Below, one piece after another: positions 12,309-23,596 of a DNA stretch of 64,000 nt. Positions within the stretch are counted from its first letter, which is position 1. Every line of letters begins with the position of its first letter. Below the pieces are notes generated by a model. That model was not told the DNA's origin, ran no database searches, and was given only the letters and a program-made list of their open reading frames with translations. The DNA comes from Gaeumannomyces sp. JS-464. Its lineage: Eukaryota; Ascomycota; Sordariomycetes; Magnaporthales; Magnaporthaceae. The DNA lies in NCBI GenBank assembly GCA_002197995.1, contig NGZR01000004.1:1860001-1924000 (forward strand), read 5' to 3'. A program made the translations under genes and the position numbers.

Positions 12309-15300
12309 CGAGGAAGGAAGCAAAGCAAGAATCACAAAGACAGCAGCCGGGGACCTGGAAACCAATTGCTTTTCTTCCCCGTTGATCTTTCTTCTGCGAG
12401 TCATGGAGACGGACGCGGGGGCACAGCCAACGGCGACAAGCCTTCACACATGGGAAGGCCCACCGATAATTTCCAGGTGCAGGTTTAAGGCCAGGTCATC
12501 TGCAACCCCCCTCCCCTCGTCCTGTCGTTGGTGCAGTGTACTGGTACCTCAAAAGTGGACAGCGACGTTCTGAGCTTTTATCATCTTGACCCCTAGCCCA
12601 ATAAATACGTCGTAGGCGGCAATGCGGATGGGTACCTCAAGATCTGTCGGTCTGATAGCTCTCGTCTAGCGAGTTGGATTAGATGCTACCACAAGCGCCG
12701 AAGACCGGCGGCCGCAGCTGAGAGGGCGAGCCAGTCCAATGCAATCCAACCCAATCCATTTGGCCCATCATCGTTTCGACGAGACGAAGAAGGGCACTGA
12801 AGGGCCCCTGCAGCAAACATCACATTGAACATACTTTCAGATCGTGGTGGCTGGTGCGGTCACGGCACATCACGCGGGCCAGCGGGTAATCATTTAGCCT
12901 CGCCTCTAGCTTGCCACACCACACACCAGCTGCGGCACGCGCATGATGCGCAGAAGCCAATTGATTACCTCACCGCCGCCAAGCGCAAGGCCACAAGGCC
13001 AGCGGCAGCACTTGGCGAGACCGGCCGTCAGTCGCAAGCCTGGCTCCAAACTGTCGGTATATAGTTGCGCCCGCTCGGTGCGCGCCGTGTGGACGCAAAT
13101 GCCGGTTGTATCTAGCGAGGGCTGCGAGCTAGCAAGGCTCTATGGAAAGCCAGCAACCCCCTCTATACCAGGCTCATGACTCTTTCCTTGGGGGGGTGGT
13201 TTGAGATGGGCCTCAACGGGCCTAGAATGACAGATGCAGTCGGCAAGTTTCGGGTGCGGATGTGCGTCGTCAACGCACGATTTCGATCCGTCCCAAGGAC
13301 CGAGCGGAAAAGAACAGCCATGATAGATCCTTGGGGCTGAAACGAGCCCTGCGCACATTTCTCGCCCAAAGACTGGGCGGAAAAAAACCCCCGAGAGGGC
13401 TGCGTTGCGGTACGGCAATAAATAATCAACCCCAAAACGGCGGCGAATGGATAATACGCGCGCGTGCTGCTGCTGCACCAAGACCAGCGCGTGCCGTGGA
13501 CGGACGCCTTTCGCACCTCTGCTTCATAGCGGGAATGACGAAAGCGTTATTCTGGTGAGATGGTAGGGCAAAGGTGGGTGGGTGGGTGAGGCTCTTTGTG
13601 GCGCACCCTCCTTTTCCCAATGGGGCAACTCCATGTGTCCGGGAGCTCGGCGTGGGATACAAAGTTGCCGAAGCCCAGCCGAGCCCTGCGTCTGCGTGTG
13701 TCCTTTGTGTGCTGAGAGAATGGATAAGAGGGATGCCAGTGTGCTGCCTGTCGCCCGAGCTGCGCCTGTACTTTGCTGTGTGGTGATGTGCTGAAGCGAA
13801 GTTGCATTGCAACGATCGAACAACCTGCGATTGATATCAGCGATGTGCCCTGCGTCGACGCGCCACCCTCCATCTCGATCGGGCAAAAGGGAGGAATTCT
13901 CAAAAGGCGGATGTGATGAGACACATACTGTGCGTGTCCCGGAACGCTGAGAGAGGTCAGATATTAGATTAATTAAGCGTTGATGTGGGCTTACTCGATT
14001 TTTGTTTCTGCTTTCCTCGCCCGGGATGTGTCACTGTTTGGTATCTCTCACCCTATCGATGGATGTTGGGTGAGTAATAACATCAGGATGCAGGACGGCT
14101 CCATTGATCGACCTGCACACAGCAGTGTTATTATTAAAACGCCTCGTCCAATTGGGCCTATCCGTAGCAAACTTGTACCCCAATACACGACATTTGCTAG
14201 GGAAAAAAAATCACCCGTCGGAGGAAAAGTCTCCAGCATGAACGAACGGCCGTGAACCCCGCCTCCGCACACCCGCCGCCGCTTGCCGCTTCATCCGTCA
14301 GCCGCCCGGGTCCCGCCCCAAAACGACGGCGACCCCTTCCTTTTCCCCACCCGGCTCCGCACGCTCGAAATGGGCTCCTGGCCTATCAGTTTATCAGTCG
14401 TAATCGATGAGGATGGACGATGGGAATATCAGAATCTGGATGAGGGGTAAAGTGGCCGCAGGTTCGTTGAAGATGCGGAGGATGCCAAACTCGCGCGGTT
14501 TACCAAGAAAACAATATTTCCGTTTTATTTTCTTCCTTCTGCCCCCCTCCACAACCTTCCTTGTCCCCGGAGACAGGACAAGCCAGACGAGCAAGTCACG
14601 ATTGTGTGGCGGCCTTGGCAATGTATGCATGCCAGTCAAGAAGAAACCTCCCTTTTGGCCACCTGCGCCGTTTCGAAGAACACAACGCGACAACACGAAC
14701 ACGCGCCAATCCCAACGAGGCAACTCTATCCAGGTCTTCTCTCGTAAAAGCCGGAGTAACCCGGATGGGCAGGCTTCGTAATTATGTAATTGCCCCCAAA
14801 GGGGGGAGAGGTAGACGGTACCTGCCTGGTCTGGACTAGACCATCTATCCATGCTTCGGCAAGTACCTTTGCCAGTCTCCGTTGCCTGCCACACATACGC
14901 ACGTCTCACGAACACACCCCCGCCATCCACTTGGAGGGGAGTAAATTAGCTCGCCGGCGTGCGCGAAAGGAAACCTACCCTCTTTATCCTACCTATCTTT
15001 TGGGTCGCAAAGACGCAACACGGTGGGGTCACGGGACCCGGATGGAACCTTTTTGTGGTGTGGGTGTACCGTGTATTATGTGAGCAGCAGAGGACAGCCT
15101 GCACAGTATGCGAACAGTGGGGGACGGCGCAGCAAAGTGCCCAGCCCGGTGTGTGAATCACTCACACAGAAATCACATGCAAAGCGGGACGAGGGAAGGG
15201 GTTTAGAAAAAAAGCGCAAGATTATTGTAAATGGAAGGCATTGCAATGTCTTCAAGTCAGGAGATGAGCAGAGACGAGACGAACGAGCTGTGCATGAAAA

Positions 15301-16486
15301 GGAAATGGTCAAGAATTCCACAGCCACTGCAGAGCGAGCAGGGATCGGGGCCGGGCTTCAGCTTCATCAGCTGATGTGCCCAAAAAAGACAAATGAATCT
15401 AGAAAAACCAAAAAAGCGGTCGTAACACACGCACGCTCACCGTCTTTTGTTTCTTCTTTTTGTTCTTTTTGTCCCGTTCCCTTCATTTTTCTGTTTTGCG
15501 TCCGGTCCATCGTGACTTTCTGTATCGTCCGGAGCTACCTATCCTAGTTTAGGACCGACCAATCTTGGCCTCTGCTACACCGTCCCTTGCGGTCCCTCAA
15601 GCCAAGCCCGTCCAGTCACGAACTGTGCACGGTTTTGATAGCAGGACGGGCGGAGCACCCGCCCGCGGGGGCGGCGGTGGAGCTGGGAGCGAAGGGCGGA
15701 GCGCGGGCGGGGGCTATTGCCCCGAGGCAAGGTTCCTATTGACTCTTCCTCCGAGGACGTATCGGTCGTAAGGCGGACGCGGCAGCACCTTACCGAGAGA
15801 GCCAAGGCACCTGGTGGGCTGGGCTGTGGCTCACGTGGTTGTGCATAGGGCGGCGAGCCAGCGCTCTCACACCGTCTCGTGTGTGTCAGGAGCCCAAGAT
15901 GGAAGTTGGTATGCAGGTGACGGCTCGACGGCGTGCGCGTGTCGTGGCCGGCCGAAATCGTTGCTGTCTTTTTTTCTCCCCCGCCTTCTCTTACTCGCTC
16001 ACCGCGTGGCACCAGTCATTTTACCCCTGAATCTCATTTCTGATGGATGAGACCAAAGTGAACTCTTTTTCTTTCCCTCGTCTGGTCTTGTCTTTTTTTT
16101 TTCTTTTCCCACTGTGCCATTGCGTTTCCTCTGGGTTCCTCAACAAGCTGCTTTCCTCGAATCGGGCGAGGCTGACACAGACAGCTTCCTCGAGGACCCG
16201 GCTTCAACATGAAATGAAACGCTAAAAAATTTCGACTTCCAACTGTCTCGCGCACATCACCGTCGCGCTCAGGCAAGGGTAACACGTTGACCAGAGTCAA
16301 GGGGTGCCTGACAGCTTGACTGGCACCTGACTGCCATGACTCTACACACAACATCAACATCAAAACGCTACCAGGATCATGATATTATCGTGATTTATCT
16401 CGTTCGCTATTCAATCAGAAACCCCCAAAATCCTGGATTCCCCTAGGGGCCAACACGGAACGTCGAGAATAAGACACAGCCTCTCT

Positions 16487-19472
16487 TTACCTCTGGGTAG
16501 TGCCCTTCCGATACGTGCTCAGCCTGTTGCCAGCGCCGCAGTACTGACCCGCGTTGCCGGGGCAGAGGAAGCTGCAGTCGGCCTCGGCCGCTGCGACGGA
16601 ACCGGCGGCGAAGCTGTCGCCGCAGTAGCACTCGCGGCCGTACTCGACGCCAAAGTACGCGTAGCCACTGCAGCTCGACGCGCAGATATCAAGCGTCATG
16701 GTGTCATTGTAGGAAATCTTGGCACTCAGAGCGCGGGCACCCGTGGCCTCGGTTTGGCACCCCAGGAAGCTCCAGCTTGTTCCTTCGGAGACGATAGTGG
16801 TGGGATGCGACGGGCCCGTTGCTGAAGGGCGGGATGTTGTGCTGGTTGTGGTGGTCGACGACGACGTCGTCCCGGTAGAAGGGGATGTTGAGGCTTGGCT
16901 CGAGGTGCTAGAGAACGACGCTGTGCCAGAGCTACCAACACTGAAAAGGTCAAGCCGGTTGCCAGCGCCGCAGTATTGGAATTTGTTACCAGCGCAGGTG
17001 AAGCTGCAGTCTCCCAAAGACACCTTGGTGCTTGAGGAAGCGAGGGTGTTTCCACAGTAGCCTAATGTCGCGCAAAGCATGTCAGTTACAGATACCAAAA
17101 CGAGACGAGGAGAAGAATTAACGCGCAAATCGCGTCTCAGGGTCTTGTGACCTACATTCGCGGCCGTACTCGGTTCCGAAGAAGTTGTAGTCGCTGCAGA
17201 AGGCGGCACACGACTCCAGCGTCATGGCATCATCGGCGTACGTCTTGTCGGCCAATGCCCTAATGCCCGTCCCTTCGGTGTAGCAACCCTGGTACGAGTA
17301 TTTCCCGATGGTATCGACGCGCGAAAGGGTGCCTGTAGGAGCTGCAGACGAGCTGGTTGTAGTAGAGCTCCTCGAGGTAGTTGTACTCGAGACAGTGGAA
17401 GTTGAGCTGGCGGAGGAGGTTGAAGTCCTCGAGATGCTGGTGCTGCTGGGAACGGGCAGCGAGGCATTCCTGTACAGTTCCAGGCGGTTACCCGCTCCGC
17501 AGTACTGGTAAGGGTTACCGGAGCAGGGCATGTTGCAATCAGCCAGATCAGCGGCCGCGCTGGACTCGGCCAGGGTATCGCCGCAGTAGCATTCCCTCCC
17601 GTACTCGGCACCGGCGTAGGCAAACCCGGTGCAGTTCTTGATGCACGACTCCAGGGTCATGCCGTCGTAGGCAAACGCTGCGCCCGAAAGCGCGCGGACG
17701 CCGCTCCCTTCGGTCCAGCATGAGACCAGGTTGTATCCACCGACGGTCTGCCTGTGGGCAAGGGTCGCCGTCGGGGCCGTCGAAGTAGTGGTGCTGCTGG
17801 CCGTGGTCGACGTGCGCGTAGAGGTTGGAATTACACTAGAAACCGTCACGCCGGCGCATGCCTGGCTTCCCGTGAAGGGCTGGCAGGTGCCGCCAAGGTC
17901 CGAGCCGAGATTGAAAGCGTCACTGACAATATCGGCACCACTGCCGCTGTTGATGTCGAGCCTGGCGGCATAGCTCCTCCCTCCAGGGATGGAGTAGGTG
18001 GCCGAGAAGAAGGTGTAGCCTCCGACGCAGTTGCCCTTGGTCATCGCAACTGAGTCCGTGTTCAGCTTCGGGGCAGGACTGTTGGTCTGGTCGGTCAGGT
18101 AGCTCAGGCCGAGGCTGACGGGAAGGTCCGCTCGGTCGTTCCGTACTAGGGCGGAGACGGTGAGGGCTCCAGTGCCTTGGAGCAGGCAGCTCTGGGGCCT
18201 CTGGATCATGACGGCATCCGACAAGGGGTACGAGGCCCCGTTGTTGTCGAAGGAGGTCGAGGTGCCATCGACCTTGTTGACGGTAACGGTGAAGGATGAG
18301 ATGCCAGCGCTCGCACTCAGCGAGGCAGAGACGGGGAAGAAGGCCCATGTGTCGTCGAGGCCGGAGCCGGTGCCCTGCACAGTCAAGGTAGTGGCGCAGG
18401 ACCCGCAGTTGGTGCCGCCGTTGCGATCTTTGTAGTTCAGCACGACGTTACGGATCGTTGCCAGCGGGATCGTGGTGGTCCTGACGCGGATCCATCCAGT
18501 CCACGTCAGCGTGGACCCCGTGGCGCCCAGGGTGAGCTGCATGTCCACAGGCTTGATCGTGTAAGGGGTGATAGGATCCGTGAGCGTGACGCCGCTTGGC
18601 ACAACCTCGATCATGCGCTGCAGGATGTTCCTGCACGTCGTCTGGAACACGGCAGGGTCCTTGAGAGCGTTCACGGTCACGTTTCCGTCCGCCCCGAAGA
18701 CGCGGCCGTCGGCGTTCTTCTTCAGCTGCACCGAAGGTCCCACGATCAGAGGGTTCCGCGTGGTGCCGTCGAGGTACTCGGTCACGATCTTGTTGTCGAA
18801 CTGGGCTTCGGTCGAATCCAAGCCGACGGCGCCGTTGACTCCCGTGCCGGGAGGGGCGATGTCTGGGAACTCGGAAGAGTGGACGCTCCCGAGGGTGTGG
18901 CCGCAGGCAACCAACTGAATCATCTCGGCCTGGTTGAAACCCATGCGGTCGAACTGGCTGAGGAATGTCGGCGTCGGGTTCTGTGTCTGCGGAACTCCGA
19001 GCGCTCCGCCCGAGGTGGCATCCTTCCTCCCGGCCTTTACGGGGATGGCCTGGCCGCCACATGAGCGCACCGAGGCGTAGACTCCCATGGCGATAAGGTC
19101 CGAAAGACTGCTCCTGGTGGACAGGAACTCGCCCATGAACTTCAGCGTGGATGTGAACCCGGGACCGGCGTTCTCGCCGCTGTTTAGCTCGTACTGCAGC
19201 GACGCGTCCATGCCGCCGGTGCCGAAGTAGCGATTCGCGGTCGCAATATCATGGAAGCCGGTGCGCAGCCACTCGGCGGCATTCTTGCGTCCCGGACCCG
19301 AGGCCTCGTTGGCGCACTGCCTGATGTTATCGGTGAACAGTCTGGCTCTGAACCCCTGGGTCTGGAACATGATCTCTTCGAGGTTGTCATTCACGTGGGG
19401 CCAGGTGGGATCGGCGCTGACTGTCGCTGTGAGCGACATCAGGGCCGCGAGATAACGAGGTGCCGACTTCAT
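16487..19472 (-). CDS. secreted heme peroxidase with three WSC domains
   Basis: Predicted secreted protein of 963 residues. Exons are 19472-17156 and 17061-16487; the 94-bp intron (17062-17155) joins GAA T|GC TAC, restoring the WSC core GRECYCG. Domains: signal peptide about 1-20; plant-type (class II-like) peroxidase about 25-330 with distal Arg/His in WLRTGFHD and proximal heme His in ACGHTLGS; a beta-rich region about 330-560; Ser/Thr-rich linkers; WSC domains about 585-670, 715-810 and 865-955, each with the GRECYCG and QYCGAGNRL cores. WSC modules bind or anchor to wall polysaccharide in other proteins. No C-terminal membrane helix or GPI signal is visible, so it probably stays in the wall or medium. 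A GTAAAG directly after the last sense codon could be a donor for a missed small exon. The gene reads without frameshift. Peroxidase activity and substrate are inferred. Confidence 0.9.
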
Positions 19473-22036
19473 CGTGATGGTCTTCTTGCGTAGTCAACAA
19501 AGACCACAAGATATTAAAGGATTAACAGTATGTGATATTGTAGCGTGCGATCAAGTCACGATGCCGGACGAAACATAACGAGTGAGAGGCCAAGTTCGAC
19601 AAACGAGGGATGCGAACAATGGCAAGGGAGCCCGGGGTAGGTTGGACGACTCAAGGGCAAGAATCCGGGCCGCCAGTGTGGTGGGACAGAGAGGAAAGAA
19701 GAAGAAAAAAGAGAAAGTACGGCGGACACCATCGCGATAAAGGGTGGTGTCACTCTTTTAATTGCCTGCATCTCGTTGGTCTGCTGGGTGGGAAAGGGGG
19801 AGGGCAGATAGTCCAGGGGTCTAGCCGCACCGCGACGGGGCCCAGGGGTGGTGTCCGCGATGGAGCTAGCCCGCAGCTGAAGTGGAGGGCGGCGGCAGGC
19901 CGAGTGTGGTGAGCCTGGCCGGCCAGCTGTTCCTTTCTTGTCATTTTCGTATTGAAAATCTGATCTGGCCAGGCGTGTGGGGGAGGGCTGCCAAGGGGGC
20001 CCGTCATGGTGCCAGATTGGCTGACGCGGGCAGCTATTTCCAGCCGCACATGGGACTGCAGCCAACGAGAGTCTTGCCGGGCTTGGAGGGTGAGATCAAT
20101 ACAAGAGAAGCAAAGATTCTCCACTGCACGATGGCTGTTGGCGCGCGCAGGCCAGACGTGGACACGCCTTGGCAACAGTTTTTTTTTTGCCTCTTGGGAA
20201 TTCTACTCTCGAGTGTCAATATGCGGTCAACTGCACCGTGGGTACTTGAGTTTTGGAGGCGGCCGGTTGCTGTGTGCCGAGGCTCTGACGCCTCCTAGTG
20301 CTCGTTAAATTGCACAGCAAAGCGTGGCTTGACGGCGGCTGATTAGGGGCGGCGGTTGGACCTTCTTGTCGCCTGGCTAGCACCAAACGGGCTCATGTTT
20401 CGCCGCGCGATTGATCGTCCGCGGCGCCACGACGAGGAAAGCGTCGCAGAAAGGCCGTCGCCGAGGCTCGCGAGAGACTGGGCACCAGCCCTAGAGGCTC
20501 TATTGATGTGCTAGTCACAATGTTGAGGGAGAATCGACACATGGGAGGAGCCGATTATCCGGATGACCGCACATGGCTGGATCTTCGTATTCGACCGTTA
20601 TGTGGTGCCATTTGTTATGCACGGCCTGGCCCCGCCCACACTGAATCCTTCGTTGGGATTGCGAAGGCGGTGGGAGATGAAAGGAGAAACGAGAAAAAAA
20701 GAGAAGAAAAAAGAAAAAAGAGAGGCAAAAAAAGATATATAAGGTCCGTGGAAGCATGCCCCGCGCGAATGCCCACCATGGGTACCTACATACCTCCTCC
20801 GCCCTCACATCACAGACGGCAGCCCGCAGCGCACCGGCTAACGATCATCGGCGGAAGCGTGTCTTGGCCAAGGGTCCAGTGGGTTCTGGAAGAGGGCACC
20901 CGCCAGTGTGGGCCGACCAACGGCCAATGCAGGCAGCCGAAGCCGATGCTCGGCGCTCTGCCGCTGCCCGGTGCGACGGAACAAATCCATCAGCGATGGC
21001 AATTGCCCGGGAGTACCGAGTGGTATTGAGGGTCCTCATCAAGGTCTCGGTGTCAATGGTCCGATAATCAACAACAGTGGAATGAACAGTTGAGCGGCTC
21101 GACTGCAGCAAAGAAGCCCTGTATGGGATTAAAGCTGGAGATTGACAGGGCTGGAGGCAACCGACAGCCATGGAGCACTCAGCCACAAAAACACGCTCGC
21201 TCGCCGGCCACTGCATTGACCAAGAGAAACCAGCCACGTGATCACGTGGCCCCTCCAGTCAAAGTCGAGCGGCGTGAGTGGCTGAGGCCGGCATGCAGAG
21301 AGGCGGCTCGAGTGGGGGACAAAGGGCCCCTTCCATGCCAAGCCATGTAGTGATGTCAGCCCTCCCATCCAGTGTGGCGGGCATTCGTCATCCAGCAAAA
21401 CCACTCCAACCCGCTGAAAGCCCGCAATAGGCTCTCGCAGGACCGGTTTTCGAGGCCCGAAATGTTTCTCCCTTGGTCCCTGCCAGGGATTCGTTGGCCA
21501 CGGGTTGCTCCAGACAAAGGGCGATCGACGAGCCACACTCTCTGGTCCTGGCATCATCGAACCGGGGTCTTCCTGTTGTTTCGTCGACCAAGCCCAGTTT
21601 GCCCAGCTGCACTGGCAAAGTGGACCGACACAGCCCGCAACCATAGCACGAATGGACGGGCGCTCCCGAGAGCTTGGTGATGGCTGCTGATGCACCGACC
21701 CCGCAGAGCAATTGTCCTTTCGCATGGCAGGCGTAGGTACTTAAGCAGGTACAGGCCCGGGTCATTCGGGTATATGAGCCAGTCGATTTTGGCTTTTCCC
21801 GCAACAACACAGCACAGCACCAACCCCTCGGCCACCTTCACGTGCGGGTTGCCGACGCACCACGAGAGAAACTACATATAGCTCAGGACAACCATCCGAG
21901 TCACCTCAAGTCCAGGATAGGTACTACACAGCCACCTAAATCCCGCAAGGGAAAATCCCTTTGGTCCAGTCGATACCAAGTCGGCGCGGAACAAGGTCTA
22001 TTGGAAACTGCCTGTACTACCACCACCACCAACGCC
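19473..22036. other. divergent intergenic region, WSC peroxidase / MARVEL gene
   Basis: A 2.56 kb region between divergently transcribed genes, so it holds both promoters. The one clear element is the 18-bp E-box palindrome at 21233-21250. There are purine-rich stretches near 19690-19725 and 20690-20735 and GTACCT-type motifs near 20783 and 21737. No gene was recognised. Confidence 0.55.
21233..21250. promoter_or_regulatory. perfect palindrome with two CACGTG E-boxes
   Basis: GCCACGTGATCACGTGGC is identical to its own reverse complement. It contains two CACGTG hexamers around a GATC centre. CACGTG is the core site of fungal bHLH factors (Cbf1/Pho4 and SREBP-like families). It lies about 0.8 kb upstream of the MARVEL gene and 1.8 kb upstream of the WSC peroxidase gene. 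The sequence is certain; the regulatory role is inferred. Confidence 0.6.
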
Positions 22037-23103
22037 ATGGGCGCCAGAGCCGGCATCGCCCTCAAGGGGCTACAATGGTTCATCAGGGGCGTGCAGTTCC
22101 TGTCCGCCGCCATCGTCTTCGCCATCTACTGCTACTTCCTCGCCACCCTCAACAGTCGCAACATCGAGGTTCCCGACTGGATCCGCGCCGTCGTGGGCAT
22201 TACCGGCTCCGCGTGCTTGTATTCGGGAATTGGCCTGCTTGTGCTCTGCTGGATAGCCGGCCACGAGGTCATCTCCTTCTTCGCCATCGTCCTCGACGTC
22301 GCCTTCGCCGCCGCCTTCATCTTCGTCGCCGTGTCCAACAAGGGCGGCGCCGGCTCGTGCGAGGGCGGTCTCTCCACCCCCTTTGGCGACGGCGACGCCA
22401 ACAGCAGCCGTGCCGACGGCATGCCTAATTACCGCACGGCCTGCAAGCTCCAGAGCGCATGCCTCGCCGTGGCTGTTATTGCCATTAACTTCTTCATTTT
22501 CTCCGCCGTCACCGAGGTCGCCCTGGGCCGCCACCGCCACAAGGAGAACAGGTTCGGTCCTTCCCGGACAATGGGTACACATCGGGTTACGGTCGTAAAG
22601 GCGGAATCCTAGGCTTCCTCAAGCGTTCGGGCACCACCAAGACCACGGGCTCCAACATGCTGCCGAAACACGCTACGCCCGCCGACATGCGCGAGCCCGT
22701 CGGCCGCGACAGCTACACCACCGAGAGGACCGCCGTCGCCGAGCCGTCGCCCGTCCGCGCCTCTCACCATAGCGCCAACCGCGACCCCGCAGCGGTCCCG
22801 CCCTACACTAACAAGTACGCCGACCCGGCTGGCGACGACGCGCTGCCCATGAACACGGCCCGCCCGGCGCGGCCGCACAACCACACCACCAGCATCACCA
22901 ACAACTCTTTTGACGCCGGCCACGCCAACAACAGCCCGTACGACGCCAGCGGCCGGTATGCCAGCACCAACCCGTACGACACCGGCGTTCCTGGGCCGTA
23001 CCCTGGCTCGTACAGCCGGCCGAGGCTCTCCGACGACAACCGTACCCCGGCGCGGCAGTATCCGCCCGGCTATAGGTATTCGGACGGTGTGTACGATGCT
23101 TGA
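22037..23103 (+). CDS. MARVEL-domain membrane protein, one frameshift
   Basis: Multi-pass membrane protein of about 355 residues, single exon. Start ATG at 22037 is preceded by a CCACC-rich leader. Four hydrophobic helices fill the first ~170 residues (FLSAAIVFAIYCYFLATL; AVVGITGSACLYSGIGLLVL; FFAIVLDVAFAAAFIFVAV; LAVAVIAINFFIFSAVTEVA), the MARVEL arrangement of proteins that organise membrane subdomains. The cytosolic tail is polar and rich in Pro, Asn and Tyr (many YDASGRY/NPYD-like segments). At about 22563-22568 the tail changes frame: FGPS must continue as DNGYTSGYGRKGG, as if one C were missing from a CCCC run. Without correction the protein stops at 22612. Fungal homologues keep the GYG..GG..GF tail, supporting sequence error. 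Exact function is unknown. Confidence 0.82.
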
Positions 23104-23596
23104 TAATGCGCAATGGCGGGTTCTTTTTTTTTCTAGCGTATTCGCGCTCGCTGGCGTGAACTTTGTGCAAAGCTTTCGGGATTGTTTGTACCAATGCCTG
23201 CCTTCACATGTATTATATGCAGCGTTATTGGCATTATTGGCGGCTGCATTGTAAATCCGCGTTTGGAATAGCCATCTGGGCTTGATATACCTATAATTAT
23301 CAATAGGCTGATATAAAAGTCTGCACATATTTAACACGTTCAGCTGAAGCTTGCAAATATGGATGGAGCATTGGGATGGCTACATGTATCTTTATCGCCA
23401 ATAGGGCCGTCAAAGTTTGACTTGCGAAGGAGCGTCAGATCATTTAACGAGTAAGCATAATTGAGAATATGATGGATGGGAATCATGTCTATCGGAAATC
23501 GTATCTAGGCACCAAAGACACAAACACAAGATGAACGAGAGACAAAAATACACACAAAACCGAGCCATGTCGCTTGCTAGTTCCAGGCCTCTCTAT
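23104..23596. other. convergent 3' interval, MARVEL gene / ham-2
   Basis: About 490 bp between two converging genes, locally more AT-rich than the coding flanks, as expected for 3' untranslated and termination regions. No gene, repeat or RNA was recognised. Confidence 0.6.

Larger units (their letters stand above)
9842..16486. other. 6.6 kb gene-free interval upstream of farA
   Basis: No open frame here resembles a protein family or keeps coding character over more than a short stretch, even allowing single-base frame changes. It contains the farA promoter (right of 9841), the 3' flank of the WSC peroxidase gene (left of 16487), a 17-bp tandem repeat (11733-11775) and a TGACCT tandem array (12265-12308). 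Several GGTACCT/GTACCT motifs occur (about 12542, 12631, 14818). The rest shows nothing recognisable. Confidence 0.55.
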
